Notes under the pieces: generated by a model
Database searches by the model: none
What the model saw: only the letters and a program-made list of their open reading frames with translations
Told to the model about the DNA's origin: nothing
Translations under genes and position numbers: made by a program
Assembly: GCA_002420015.1 (NCBI GenBank)
Contig: DIHF01000033.1
Location: 1 to 29,998, forward strand
Reading direction: 5' to 3'
From: Micavibrio sp. UBA5703
GTDB lineage: Bacteria > Pseudomonadota > Alphaproteobacteria > Micavibrionales > Micavibrionaceae
Length of the DNA stretch: 29,998 nt
Part shown: positions 21,647-29,440 of the stretch, piece after piece
Numbering within the stretch: position 1 is the stretch's first letter
Layout of the letters: each line of letters opens with the position of its first letter

Positions 21647-22738
21647 ATGGCCAAAAAAGCCCGCACCGACGATGTCGCCACCAGCAATTCACCGCTTCTG
21701 AAAGAGCGCCATGTTTACAAGCCGTTCCTTTATCCGTGGTGCTATGAGGCGTGGCTGACGCAGCAGCGCATTCACTGGCTGCCTGAGGAGGTGCCGCTGG
21801 CCGAGGACGTGCGCGACTGGAAGAAAACCCTTTCTGCGTCCGAGCGCAACCTGATGACCCAGATTTTCCGCTTTTTCACCCAGAGCGACGTCGAGGTGAA
21901 TAATTGCTACATGAAGCATTACAGCCAGGTCTTCGGCCCCGTCGAGGTGCAGATGATGCTCTCGGCGTTTTCCAACATCGAAACCGTGCACATTGCGGCA
22001 TACTCGCATTTGCTCGACACCATCGGCATGCCCGAGGTCGAATACTCCGCATTCCTGAAATACAAGGAAATGAAGGATAAATTCGACTACATGCAAAACG
22101 CCTCGATGGAATCGCGCCGCGACATCGCCAAGACAATGGCCATGTTCGGGGCGTTCACGGAAGGCCTGCAACTCTTCGCAAGTTTTGCCATCCTCATGAA
22201 TTTCCCGCGCTTCAACAAGATGAAGGGCATGGGCCAGATTGTGACATGGAGCGTGCGCGATGAAACGCTGCATTGTCTGTCGATGATTAAACTCTTCAAC
22301 GCCTTCATCGCCGAAAACCGGGACATCTGGGATGCGGAGCTGAAAGAGGAAATCACCGAGTGCTGCCGCACGATTATCGGGTTCGAGGACGCCTTTATCG
22401 ACCTCGCCTTCGAGCAAGGCCCGATCGAAGGCCTAACCCCGGCGGAGGTCAAGCAATACATCCGCTATATCGGCGACCGCCGTTTGCAACAGTTGCAGCT
22501 TGACCCCATTTTCGGCATCGCCAAAAATCCGCTGCCGTGGATGGATGAAATGCTCAACGGCGCCGAGCACACGAACTTCTTTGAAAACCGCGCCACCGAA
22601 TATTCCAAAGCCTCAACACAGGGAACATGGGAATCGGTGTTCGAGAAAGACATCTTCGCCGGAAATTACGGCAAGAAAATCGGCGGCGTCAGCAACGACA
22701 AAACCGGCAAGGACGGCGATATCCTCGCGGCGGAGTGA
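21647..22738 (+). CDS. nrdB: Class Ia ribonucleoside-diphosphate reductase, small (beta) subunit
   Basis: Supplies the stable tyrosyl radical to NrdA. The diiron/radical signature is intact: Asp81, Glu112-x-x-His115 with radical Tyr119 (IETVHIAAYS), Glu172 (GAFTEGLQLF) and Glu206-x-x-His209 (RDETLHC). The Tyr at 119 makes this the tyrosyl class Ia type rather than the radical-free Ic type. 363 residues is normal length; there is no ATP-cone at the N-terminus either. AAGGAG lies 10 bases before the ATG. NrdR boxes sit about 130-180 bases upstream and a strong terminator follows. Separation from nrdA by seven genes is unusual but keeps the shared regulator sites. Confidence 0.97.
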   Translation: MAKKARTDDVATSNSPLLKERHVYKPFLYPWCYEAWLTQQRIHWLPEEVPLAEDVRDWKKTLSASERNLMTQIFRFFTQSDVEVNNCYMKHYSQVFGPVEVQMMLSAFSNIETVHIAAYSHLLDTIGMPEVEYSAFLKYKEMKDKFDYMQNASMESRRDIAKTMAMFGAFTEGLQLFASFAILMNFPRFNKMKGMGQIVTWSVRDETLHCLSMIKLFNAFIAENRDIWDAELKEEITECCRTIIGFEDAFIDLAFEQGPIEGLTPAEVKQYIRYIGDRRLQQLQLDPIFGIAKNPLPWMDEMLNGAEHTNFFENRATEYSKASTQGTWESVFEKDIFAGNYGKKIGGVSNDKTGKDGDILAAE

Positions 22739-22752
22739 TTCACTTCCGACAC

Positions 22753-22784
22753 AAAAAACCGCCTCTGAGCCAGAGGCGGTTTTT
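22753..22784. terminator. Strong hairpin terminator after nrdB, probably bidirectional
   Basis: Stem CCGCCTCTG (22759-22767), loop AGC, stem CAGAGGCGG (22771-22779). The A-run before and T-run after extend pairing, and T-rich sequence follows. The A-run on the other side gives a T-tract on the minus strand, so it can also stop transcription of the 22804-23781 gene, whose stop is 20 bases away. Confidence 0.92.
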
Positions 22785-22803
22785 GATTTTCATAGAGGGA
22801 TAC

Positions 22804-23781
22804 TTATAACCCCGGTGTCGGACCTGATTCCTCTTCTCTCTCTATTTCGCGCAACGCCAGCTCGGCAAAAAAGGCGTCAGCAACTGCCACAGCCACTTTT
22901 GGAAAAAATTTGTGCTCTGCGCCTGTCTTGGTAATAAGATTAAACTGGTCTTTCGGCAACTGGGCGATGTATTCCATATACTCTGCATAATCGGCTTCGT
23001 TTTCAATAATTTTTTCGATGGACTCTCTACTGATAAAAGAAGACGGATCACGCTTTGCTTGACGCAACGCACGGTGATAGGCACGAGTCGCAGAAATCGC
23101 ATCATCAAGGCTTGCTTTGCTATCTTCGATGGCTGAAACAATCATGTCTCTCTGGCCCTCCGGCTCCAGATCAATCCTTTCTGCTGTTTCTTCGTTACGA
23201 ATGCTAGCTTCTTGGACAGATTCAGGAACGTCAACACGGACATTCAAAAAAGTACCGTCAGAGGAAATAACGATGTCTTTCTCTTCAATGCCTTTAGGAA
23301 CCAAAAATGTATTACGATAGCCCGGCGGCAAAAGGCCTTTTACGTCAGGACAATAATCGCCTTCCGGCGCATCCGGTTTTCTGGCATCGACAAGAATTTC
23401 GACCTCCCTTCTAAAAATACGGGAAATGCTACCCTTCTCGCTACCAATGCCGCCAACACGAGCGGTCTTAATATCCATCAGAGTGTTTATTGGGAACCTA
23501 ACGTGAATTTCCGAGTAGGCATCCTCGTAATCTCCATGCCTGTGACGCAATTCACCTTCCATTTCAGCATATCTGCTTAAATAAGAAGCCTTATTAAGGG
23601 ATTCAGCCAAACGTTCAGCTTCATCACCTCGTGCGCTGAGCACACGCATCCCACCGGGGCCAAAACCCATTACCAAGGCTTGCTCACCTTCCGGCAAATC
23701 GATTTCGGGGCTCGAATCCTTATCATCAGAACCACCGACACCCATTTTACGTAGAAAATCACTTAGATCATCCATATTCAT
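22804..23781 (-). CDS. Hypothetical protein, no recognised family
   Basis: 325 residues, no signal peptide or membrane helix, acidic (many Asp/Glu), so probably cytosolic. Start: ATG at 23781, with GGGAG 7 bases upstream; a GTG one codon earlier is less well placed. Visible layout: a Gly/Asp-rich head (SDDKDSSPEIDLPEGEQ), a compact part with GFGPGGMRVL, a beta-rich middle (VRFPINTLMDIK, ILVDARKPD, LPPGYRNTFLVP, ISSDGTFLNVRVDVP), then a mostly helical, Glu-rich C-terminal third. No catalytic motif is recognised. Codon use is less GC-biased than in flanking genes, so recent acquisition or a fast-evolving gene is possible. It sits alone on its strand after a terminator. Confidence 0.8.
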   Translation of the reverse strand: MNMDDLSDFLRKMGVGGSDDKDSSPEIDLPEGEQALVMGFGPGGMRVLSARGDEAERLAESLNKASYLSRYAEMEGELRHRHGDYEDAYSEIHVRFPINTLMDIKTARVGGIGSEKGSISRIFRREVEILVDARKPDAPEGDYCPDVKGLLPPGYRNTFLVPKGIEEKDIVISSDGTFLNVRVDVPESVQEASIRNEETAERIDLEPEGQRDMIVSAIEDSKASLDDAISATRAYHRALRQAKRDPSSFISRESIEKIIENEADYAEYMEYIAQLPKDQFNLITKTGAEHKFFPKVAVAVADAFFAELALREIEREEESGPTPGL

Positions 23782-23900
23782 CACTGTACTCCCGAAACTT
23801 AAAAGATATGTAATTAAGGAAAGTTATAAGGGCGATTTTTGTAAAATGCAATATTGAAAATAAAAATGGAAACGCCTTTGATAACATTCAATTTTTCAGG

Positions 23901-25109
23901 CTAAACATCATTATCCGCATGCACGGTAAAGCCTGCGGTGCGCAGGGTCTGGATGATTTCTTCGACATGCTGCTTGTCGCGGGCCTCGATGACGACTTCG
24001 AGTTCGGCGCGTTTGAGGGATACGGTCTGCATCATGCGCTGGTGGATGACCTCAATGACGTTCGCGCCCGCCTGACCGATGATGCGGGAGATGTCGGAAA
24101 GCTGGCCGGGCGTGTCGTCAATTTCAAATGTAAGCCGCGTGATGCGCCCGTCGCGCACCAGCCCGCGCAGAATGAGCGTCGATAAAAGCCGCGAGTCGAT
24201 ATTGCCGCCGCTGACGATCAGGCCGACTTTCTTGCCCTTAAGACGATCCAGATTTTTGCGGATCACCGCCAGCCCCGCGCCGACTGCGCCTTCGGCCACC
24301 AGTTTTTCATCGCTGAGCAGGTCGAAAACGGATTCTTCTATCTCATACTCGCTCGCGACATCGATGCGGTCGACAAGTTTTTTGATGATCGCCAGATTGC
24401 GCGGCGAAGGCTCCTTCACCGCTACGCCTTCGGCCAGCGTCGCGCCGCCCACGGGGCCATTATAACCGTCGAGAAATTTTTTGACCGCGCCGTACAGCTC
24501 CGACTGCGCGCCGATCACTTCGGCCCCCGGCTTGATCGCCTTGACGGCCGTGGCCACACCCGCGATCAACCCGCCGCCGCCCACCGGCACGACGATGGCA
24601 TCAAGCTCGGGCCGCTGCTCCATCATCTCAAGGCCGATTGTGCCCTGCCCGGCGACGACGGCTTCGTCGTCGAAAGGATGGATAAACGTCAAATTGTCGT
24701 TTTCAGCGCGGCGCATGGTTTCGGCCACGGATTCATCGAACTGCTTGCCGAACAAAACGACCTTCGCCCCGAAATCCTCTGTCTTTTTGATTTTGTTGAA
24801 CGGCGTGCCAAGCGGCATGACGATCGTCGCCGGAACGCCGAGGCGCTGCGCGTGATAGGCAACGCCCTGCGCGTGGTTTCCGGCACTGCAGGCGATCACG
24901 CCGTTTTTGCGTTGCTGCGCATCAAGCGTCAGCAGCTTGTTTAGCGCGCCGCGCGATTTAAACGCGTTCGTGTATTGCAGGTTTTCAAGTTTGAGGTACA
25001 GATCAATACCTAGATGCAAAGACAACCGTGCCGCACGCACCGTCGGGGTGAGGATAGTGGCATCGTTGATCGCCGCGCGCGCGGCCTTGATATCGTCAAA
25101 AGTGACCAT
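23901..25109 (-). CDS. ilvA: Threonine ammonia-lyase (threonine dehydratase) with ACT domain
   Basis: PLP enzyme turning threonine into 2-oxobutanoate, the entry to isoleucine synthesis. PLP-binding Lys51 lies in NAFKSRGA, SAGNHAQG at about 75-82 contacts the cofactor, and GGGGLIAG at about 177-184 is the phosphate loop. The C-terminal ACT domain (about 326-402, LTFEIDDTPGQLSDISRII) can bind amino-acid effectors. 402 residues with a single ACT is the short form; E. coli IlvA (514) has a longer regulatory part. The biosynthetic versus catabolic assignment is therefore uncertain; ilvA is used as the closest name. It is a single gene with no other branched-chain genes next to it. Confidence 0.9.
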   Translation of the reverse strand: MVTFDDIKAARAAINDATILTPTVRAARLSLHLGIDLYLKLENLQYTNAFKSRGALNKLLTLDAQQRKNGVIACSAGNHAQGVAYHAQRLGVPATIVMPLGTPFNKIKKTEDFGAKVVLFGKQFDESVAETMRRAENDNLTFIHPFDDEAVVAGQGTIGLEMMEQRPELDAIVVPVGGGGLIAGVATAVKAIKPGAEVIGAQSELYGAVKKFLDGYNGPVGGATLAEGVAVKEPSPRNLAIIKKLVDRIDVASEYEIEESVFDLLSDEKLVAEGAVGAGLAVIRKNLDRLKGKKVGLIVSGGNIDSRLLSTLILRGLVRDGRITRLTFEIDDTPGQLSDISRIIGQAGANVIEVIHQRMMQTVSLKRAELEVVIEARDKQHVEEIIQTLRTAGFTVHADNDV

Positions 25110-25264
25110 CGTTGAACCTAAAACCTTTTAAATCAAGGGGCTAACCTATTACTTATTGCGGAAAAACGCAAATCCCTTTTCGTTTCGGCCCCCCTCCGGC
25201 CCGTTGCGGAAGGCATAAAAAAATGGTACGAAAGGCGCGGATTCAGGCAAACAGGAGCCCGAAA

Positions 25265-26137
25265 ATGACCCATCGTTGCGGCATCAATATAGATCAGGAC
25301 TGGCGCGTACAGGAACACTGGAAGATTGAAAATCTGCCTTGGGACAAGCTCGACCCGTCCAAGGTAAATGACGATTTGCTCAAGATCGTCAAGGCCGCCG
25401 CGCTGGTGGAATATAACGCAGAAGTGTACGCCAGATATCTATGCCAGGTTTTCCCGGACGATCAAACCGTGCAAGACAATATCAATGCCTGGTCCGGCGA
25501 GGAAGTGCAGCACGGCAAAGCGCTGGGCGCGTGGGCCGAACGCGTCGATCCGTCATGGAGCCTTGAAACCGCCATGGAAAAATTCCGCGCCGGTTACAGC
25601 CCGGAGCATTTCATCAACGAAGTTTCCGCATCCGTGCGCGGCAGCCGCGCCGGGGAAATGGTGGCGCGTTGCATGGTCGAGGTCGGCACGAGTTCGTATT
25701 ACAGCGCCATCGGCGCGGCGTGCGAAGAACCCGTGCTGAAGGAAATCTGCAAGCTCATCGCCGCCGACGAGTTCCGCCATTACAAATGCTTCTACGACAT
25801 CATGAACAAATATCTGGAAGCCGACAGGCTTGGAAAATTTGGGCGGCTCAAAGTCGCCGTGGGCCGTTTGGCCGAAGGCGAGGACGACGAGCTGGCCTAT
25901 GCCTTTTTTGCCGCCAACGCCAAAGTGGGCGAAAAATATGACCGCAAGAAATACAGCCGCGAATATCTGGGCCGCGCCTACAGCTATTACCAAAAGCCGC
26001 AGGTCGACCGCGCCGTTTCGATGATCTTCAAGGCCTGCGGGTTCAAGCCGCAAACAATGGCCTGGCGCGCCGCCTCTAACCTCGCGTGGTGGAAGTTTGA
26101 ATCGGAATCCCGCCGCCTGCAAAAGATTGCGGCGTAG
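25265..26137 (+). CDS. Ferritin-like diiron protein (possible acyl-ACP desaturase/rubrerythrin-type fold)
   Basis: 290 residues with a four-helix diiron layout: Glu49 (ALVEYNAE), Glu80-x-x-His83 (GEEVQHGK), Glu139 (MVEVGTSSYY) and Glu169-x-x-His172 (ADEFRHYK). The E...ExxH...E...ExxH order is that of the ferritin-like superfamily, including desaturases and oxygenases, so an O2- or peroxide-using iron enzyme or iron-handling protein is likely; the substrate is unknown. Start: ATG at 25265, with AGGAG 7 bases upstream; the longer reading from 25223 is rejected. No rubredoxin-type Cys tail is present. It is divergent from ilvA and followed by phoH. Confidence 0.8.
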   Translation: MTHRCGINIDQDWRVQEHWKIENLPWDKLDPSKVNDDLLKIVKAAALVEYNAEVYARYLCQVFPDDQTVQDNINAWSGEEVQHGKALGAWAERVDPSWSLETAMEKFRAGYSPEHFINEVSASVRGSRAGEMVARCMVEVGTSSYYSAIGAACEEPVLKEICKLIAADEFRHYKCFYDIMNKYLEADRLGKFGRLKVAVGRLAEGEDDELAYAFFAANAKVGEKYDRKKYSREYLGRAYSYYQKPQVDRAVSMIFKACGFKPQTMAWRAASNLAWWKFESESRRLQKIAA

Positions 26138-26378
26138 CATTTCCCGTCTGAATAATTTTGTGGAAGGGTGCCCGCGATTCTGATAGGATGGTCGTAAGGG
26201 TAATAAAGGGAGATAACTTGATCCTCAGTCTCTTACCGATCAACATTCTGGATCCGGAATTCGGCGATACCACAGCCGCCAGAAGTCTTCTCATTAACCC
26301 CGCCCTCCGCATACAAAAAACCCTCCTGAACCACGAAAGACGTCCCCGCTTCACTTCCAACAGAGAAGGAGCCTTTCC

Positions 26379-27152
26379 ATGTCGAAAAAGTCACGTCACA
26401 GAAAACGCGGTAAATTCCAGGTCCACGAAGGCACGCACCAAGACAATGTAATCCACGCCGACAGGTCGCGGGGCAAGTCCTCCGACTGGCACCCTCTGGA
26501 CGATCAGATCAACGGGCGGCGCGATCAAAAATACGTCAAGAACATCAAACCGCGCTCGGAAGGGCAGGCCGAGCTGATGAAGGCTATCAAGGATTATTCC
26601 CTGACCTTCGCGGTTGGCCCCGCCGGAACGGGCAAGACCTATCTGGCCATCGCCTGCGCCGTCGAAGCGCTGGAGGCCGGCAAGATCGAGCGCATCATCC
26701 TCTCCCGCCCCGCCATGGAGGCCGGCGAAAGCATCGGTTTTCTGCCGGGCGCGCTGGAGGAGAAAATGGCCCCCTATCTGCGCCCGCTGTTTGATGCGCT
26801 GGGCGACCGCATGGGCGGCAAGCGCGTGCGCCAGTATATGCAGGACGGCACGATTGAAATCGCCCCTGTGGGCTTCATGCGCGGCCGCACGCTCAACAAT
26901 TCCTTCATCGTGATCGACGAGGCACAGAACTGCACCTACGGCCAGCTCAAGATGCTGCTTTCAAGGCTCGGCTGGCACTCGACGATGGTCGTCACAGGAG
27001 ACCCCGGCCAGTCGGACCTGCTGGACGGCATGTCGGGCCTCAGCCAGATCTGCGACAAGGTCGAGCCTCTGCCCAATATCGCCGTGTGCCGCCTCGGCAA
27101 TGACGACATCGTGCGCCACCCGCTGGTGGCCGAGATGCTGGAAGTTTTGTAG
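26379..27152 (+). CDS. PhoH family ATPase
   Basis: 257-residue P-loop NTPase of the PhoH family. Walker A GPAGTGKT at 80-87, Walker B-like FIVIDEAQN at 177-185, then VVTGDPGQSDL (sensor) and RHPLVAEMLEVL at the end. The N-terminal 55 residues are basic and disordered-looking. PhoH proteins have been linked to phosphate starvation, RNA metabolism and ribosome maturation; the exact role is unclear. A GAAGGAG lies before the ATG. No Pho box was identified upstream and ybeY, often nearby, is absent. A possible extra ORF from 26158 that overlaps the start is rejected. Confidence 0.92.
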   Translation: MSKKSRHRKRGKFQVHEGTHQDNVIHADRSRGKSSDWHPLDDQINGRRDQKYVKNIKPRSEGQAELMKAIKDYSLTFAVGPAGTGKTYLAIACAVEALEAGKIERIILSRPAMEAGESIGFLPGALEEKMAPYLRPLFDALGDRMGGKRVRQYMQDGTIEIAPVGFMRGRTLNNSFIVIDEAQNCTYGQLKMLLSRLGWHSTMVVTGDPGQSDLLDGMSGLSQICDKVEPLPNIAVCRLGNDDIVRHPLVAEMLEVL

Positions 27153-27162
27153 AGGGAATATA

Positions 27163-27504
27163 TCAGCGGAATATACGGTGGGCGGCATCGAGATCGCGGC
27201 TGGTGGTGGAGCCGGAATAGACCGGATCGGCCCCCAGCACCCGCATACAGTCCAGATTGCGCGAAGCGATTTCCTTGCCGATCGGTGAATCCTCCCTGCC
27301 GTCGTAACGGGTGCACAGCGTATCCGCACTCATCTTTGACGGATCGCCGGAGAGGGATGGGCTTTTGTACCCGGCGCAGGCGGTAAGGAATAACGCCCCC
27401 GTCATTGCGAGGAGGCAACGCCGACGAAGCAATCCATACGATCTGAAATTTTCTGGATTGCTTCGCTCACTTTGTTCGCTCGCAATGACGATGGTCTTTT
27501 TCAT
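27163..27504 (-). CDS. Small lipoprotein whose signal peptide contains a palindromic repeat
   Basis: 113 residues. The start MKKT is 3 bases after the yjdM stop and has GGAG 6 bases upstream, so it is coupled to yjdM. Codons 5 to about 35 are read through an 89-base palindromic repeat (27401-27489): IVIASEQSERSN ... LLRRRCLLAMTG. The lipobox follows (ALFLTAC-AG). Without the repeat the start would lead almost directly into this hydrophobic stretch. The mature part is about 65 residues: CTRYDGREDSPIGKEIASR, LDCMRVLG ... DLDAAHRIFR, with two Cys. The family is not recognised. The extended n-region may still work, because RRR precedes the hydrophobic stretch. Confidence 0.75.
   Translation of the reverse strand: MKKTIVIASEQSERSNPENFRSYGLLRRRCLLAMTGALFLTACAGYKSPSLSGDPSKMSADTLCTRYDGREDSPIGKEIASRNLDCMRVLGADPVYSGSTTSRDLDAAHRIFR
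27401..27489. repeat. Complete palindromic repeat inside a lipoprotein reading frame
   Basis: Outer arms GTCATTGCGAGG and GCTCGCAATGAC, inner arms GACGAAGCAATCCA and TGGATTGCTTCG, with about 19 bases between the inner arms. It is the full form of the family also seen at 14397-14433 and 16705-16880. Here it lies within coding sequence without breaking the frame. Confidence 0.8.
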
Positions 27505-27507
27505 TTC

Positions 27508-27873
27508 CTACTCCGCAATCTTTTTCACGACGCTGGACTTGAGGCCCATCGGCCCGAATCCGGGAACCTTCGCGTCGATATCGTGATCGCCGATCCATTG
27601 CTCGGGCGGCAGGAGGCGGATGTTCTTCACCTTGGTGCCGACCTTGATCGCGCTGTTGCCGACCTTCAAATCCTTGATAACGGTGACGGTGTCGCCGTCT
27701 TTGAGTTCGTTCCCGACCGCGTCGCGCACGATCTTCGCGCCGCCTTCGTCCTCGCCGCCGCCCGCAGCGCTCACGGACCATTCATGCCCGCAATGCGGGC
27801 AGTTCCACATCCCCCGGTCCTCATAAGGATAGGGCGATTGGCATGATGGGCAAGGCGGGGTTGTCGCAGTCAT
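27508..27873 (-). CDS. yjdM: YjdM/PhnA family zinc-ribbon protein
   Basis: 121-residue cytosolic protein. The N-terminal zinc ribbon has Cys8-x-x-Cys11 and Cys25-x-x-Cys28 (CPSC ... CPHC). The C-terminal PhnA domain covers about residues 46-121, with VRDAVGNELKDGDTVTVIKDLKVG and an ending typical of the family (GLKSSVVKK). Function is poorly known: the old name PhnA refers to alkylphosphonate operons, which are absent here. AAGGA lies 9 bases before the ATG. The lipoprotein gene follows by 3 bases. Confidence 0.93.
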   Translation of the reverse strand: MTATTPPCPSCQSPYPYEDRGMWNCPHCGHEWSVSAAGGGEDEGGAKIVRDAVGNELKDGDTVTVIKDLKVGNSAIKVGTKVKNIRLLPPEQWIGDHDIDAKVPGFGPMGLKSSVVKKIAE

Positions 27874-28067
27874 AACTTTAATTCCTTCATCGTAATCCCC
27901 GCGAAGGCGGGGATCCGGTCAGTTTTTAACACAGAGCGCACAGAGATCACAGAGATTTATACGCCCCAGCATCCCGAAGCACCCTCTGTTGTCATCCTGA
28001 AGCGCTCGCACTGAAGGATCTCATTCATTTTAACCACGAAGCGCACGAAGAACACGAAGCCCCTCAC
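27874..28067. repeat. Repeat-rich intergenic stretch without gene
   Basis: Contains the palindrome AATCCCCGC-GAAG-GCGGGGATC (27895-27915), a series of CACAGAG units (27932-27955), and three CACGAAG/ACGAAG units (28035-28059). Nothing gene-like. It leads straight into the 80-bp repeat that borders the SIR2-like gene. Confidence 0.6.
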
Positions 28068-28146
28068 CCGTCATCCCCGGCAGCGAGGCACCGCCGAGCG
28101 TGAACGGGGATCCAGCACGTAACCGCCGCGAAGCGGCACAAAGAAT
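28068..28146 (+). repeat. Left inverted repeat bordering the SIR2-like gene
   Basis: Starts CCGTCATCCCCGGCAGCGAG, continues through GAACGGGGATCCAGCAC, and ends in a CCGC-CGCGAA-GCGG hairpin and CACAAAGAAT. The first 51 bases match the reverse complement of the right copy (29348-29430) at 50 positions. Its inner edge is 1 base from the gene's stop codon. Confidence 0.85.
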
Positions 28147-28147
28147 A

Positions 28148-29299
28148 TTACCCTACGAACTCAAAATCATCACTCAAAGCTTCATAAACATCTTTAATGC
28201 TCATTTCGTAATAAGTTCCGTCGGATATATCCGACGAAATAAAAGTATTTGGAGGCAAAAATCTATCTGGAGTTCTATAAAAAAGTTGAGATGCACTTTT
28301 ACTAACTAAGTTCTTGCTTTTATAGTTTGTAAAATAAATAGGTTTCTTTGGTCCAGTTCTATAGACTTCGGGTCTACCTCTAATTTCCTTCCTATAGAGC
28401 AATTTATCTAAGCCGATATTTTCATTATTCATTTTGTCAAAACCATAACCCAGAATATATACACGTTCCGCACGTTCTATTGCCTTTTTTGCGGCCTCAA
28501 GAGAGACCTTGTTTTCTAATTTATCGTTAGGCGCAATAGTTAATAATTCTTTCGAAGAATCATACGCTGCATCTAATTCAGGCTTTAAAGAAAATAACCT
28601 ATACACTATTGGATTGCTGATCGAGATATCTGATCTATTTGAAATCAAACTTTTTCCAACTTTACCGTATACATGAATCACCCTTTGGGATGATAAAAAC
28701 TCCTCGACTACATCAGTATCGCTGAAAAAATGATTCTTTTTCAGCCCTTGAAGTAAATTTTCTTCCAGAGATATATCATAGTTAAACGTAACAAAGGCTA
28801 CATCATTCCCACTAATAAACTCATGAGGACTTTCACAGCCTATCATTAAGTGATGCAAAATAAAGCGACACCAATTTCCTCTGTCTCTCTGCATTTTTTG
28901 AGTAACATTATCTGCTTGGCACTTAAGTATGACTCGCGAAATAAAAAGCTTTGTTATGCTTTGCAAATCACTATTGTAATTAAGAAAATGATCTATAACT
29001 AAAGGATCAACAATATCCACACGATCAATAAGGTTTTTGCATTCATTTTTTGTGTCTAGAATAGCGGATTTAAAGGCCTGCACATCTTGTCTTTCCATCT
29101 TATCTAAGATGTACCGGGGGCAGTAGGCCTCACTATATTCTAATGTACTTACCTGAACTTTTTTATAAAAATCATCAAGGACTGATAGAAGCCCCTCAGC
29201 CTCCTCCCTGATAGCCTTAATCAAGTCATCCCCTGTTGGATAACCATAGTGCCAACTTGCTCCCGCACCCAATATAAAAACGGTAGGTATTTGAAACAC
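28148..29299 (-). CDS. SIR2-like domain protein, candidate anti-phage defence gene
   Basis: 383 residues. The N-terminal FILGAGASWHYGYPTG is the NAD-binding GAGAS loop of SIR2-like proteins. Further family-like pieces are VAFVTFNYDISLEENLL, VIHVYGKVG (the His-containing strand) and RVYILGYGFDKMNNENIGLDKLL near residues 290-315. SIR2-like proteins in bacterial defence systems deplete NAD+ on phage infection; here no partner gene (e.g. Argonaute, HerA) is present, so a single-gene role is inferred. Base composition is clearly more AT-rich than all neighbours and codon use differs, which suggests horizontal transfer. It lies between two facing repeat copies. The active-site His/Asn should be verified by alignment. 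Confidence 0.8.
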   Translation of the reverse strand: MFQIPTVFILGAGASWHYGYPTGDDLIKAIREEAEGLLSVLDDFYKKVQVSTLEYSEAYCPRYILDKMERQDVQAFKSAILDTKNECKNLIDRVDIVDPLVIDHFLNYNSDLQSITKLFISRVILKCQADNVTQKMQRDRGNWCRFILHHLMIGCESPHEFISGNDVAFVTFNYDISLEENLLQGLKKNHFFSDTDVVEEFLSSQRVIHVYGKVGKSLISNRSDISISNPIVYRLFSLKPELDAAYDSSKELLTIAPNDKLENKVSLEAAKKAIERAERVYILGYGFDKMNNENIGLDKLLYRKEIRGRPEVYRTGPKKPIYFTNYKSKNLVSKSASQLFYRTPDRFLPPNTFISSDISDGTYYEMSIKDVYEALSDDFEFVG

Positions 29300-29347
29300 T
29301 TTTAAGTCCCTTTTTTCGTTTTTTCCTCCGCGCCTCTGCGGTTAAAA

Positions 29348-29430
29348 ATTCTTTTGTGCCGCCTCCCGGCGGCAACTATGTGCTGGATCCCCGTTCACGC
29401 TCGGCGTTGCCTCGCTGCCGGGGATGACGG
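29348..29430 (-). repeat. Right inverted repeat bordering the SIR2-like gene
   Basis: Reverse-complement copy of 28068-28146: ATTCTTTTGTGCCGCC, a GCCGCC-TCCC-GGCGGC hairpin, GTGCTGGATCCCCGTTC, and CGCTGCCGGGGATGACGG. It lies 48 bases from the start codon of the SIR2-like gene and 10 bases from the thiC stop. Together with the left copy it delimits 1363 bases. Confidence 0.85.
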
Positions 29431-29440
29431 CAGAGGTTTG

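Noticed and set aside
26158..26451. 97-codon frame ahead of and overlapping phoH, with GGGAG before a possible TTG start at 26218
   Set aside because: It overlaps the well-supported PhoH start by over 70 bases in another frame, and its end reads through PhoH codons; no motif or repeat of a known small protein.
28068..29430. Classical insertion sequence around the SIR2-like gene
   Set aside because: No transposase is encoded, the repeats belong to a dispersed intergenic family, and no target-site duplication could be established.
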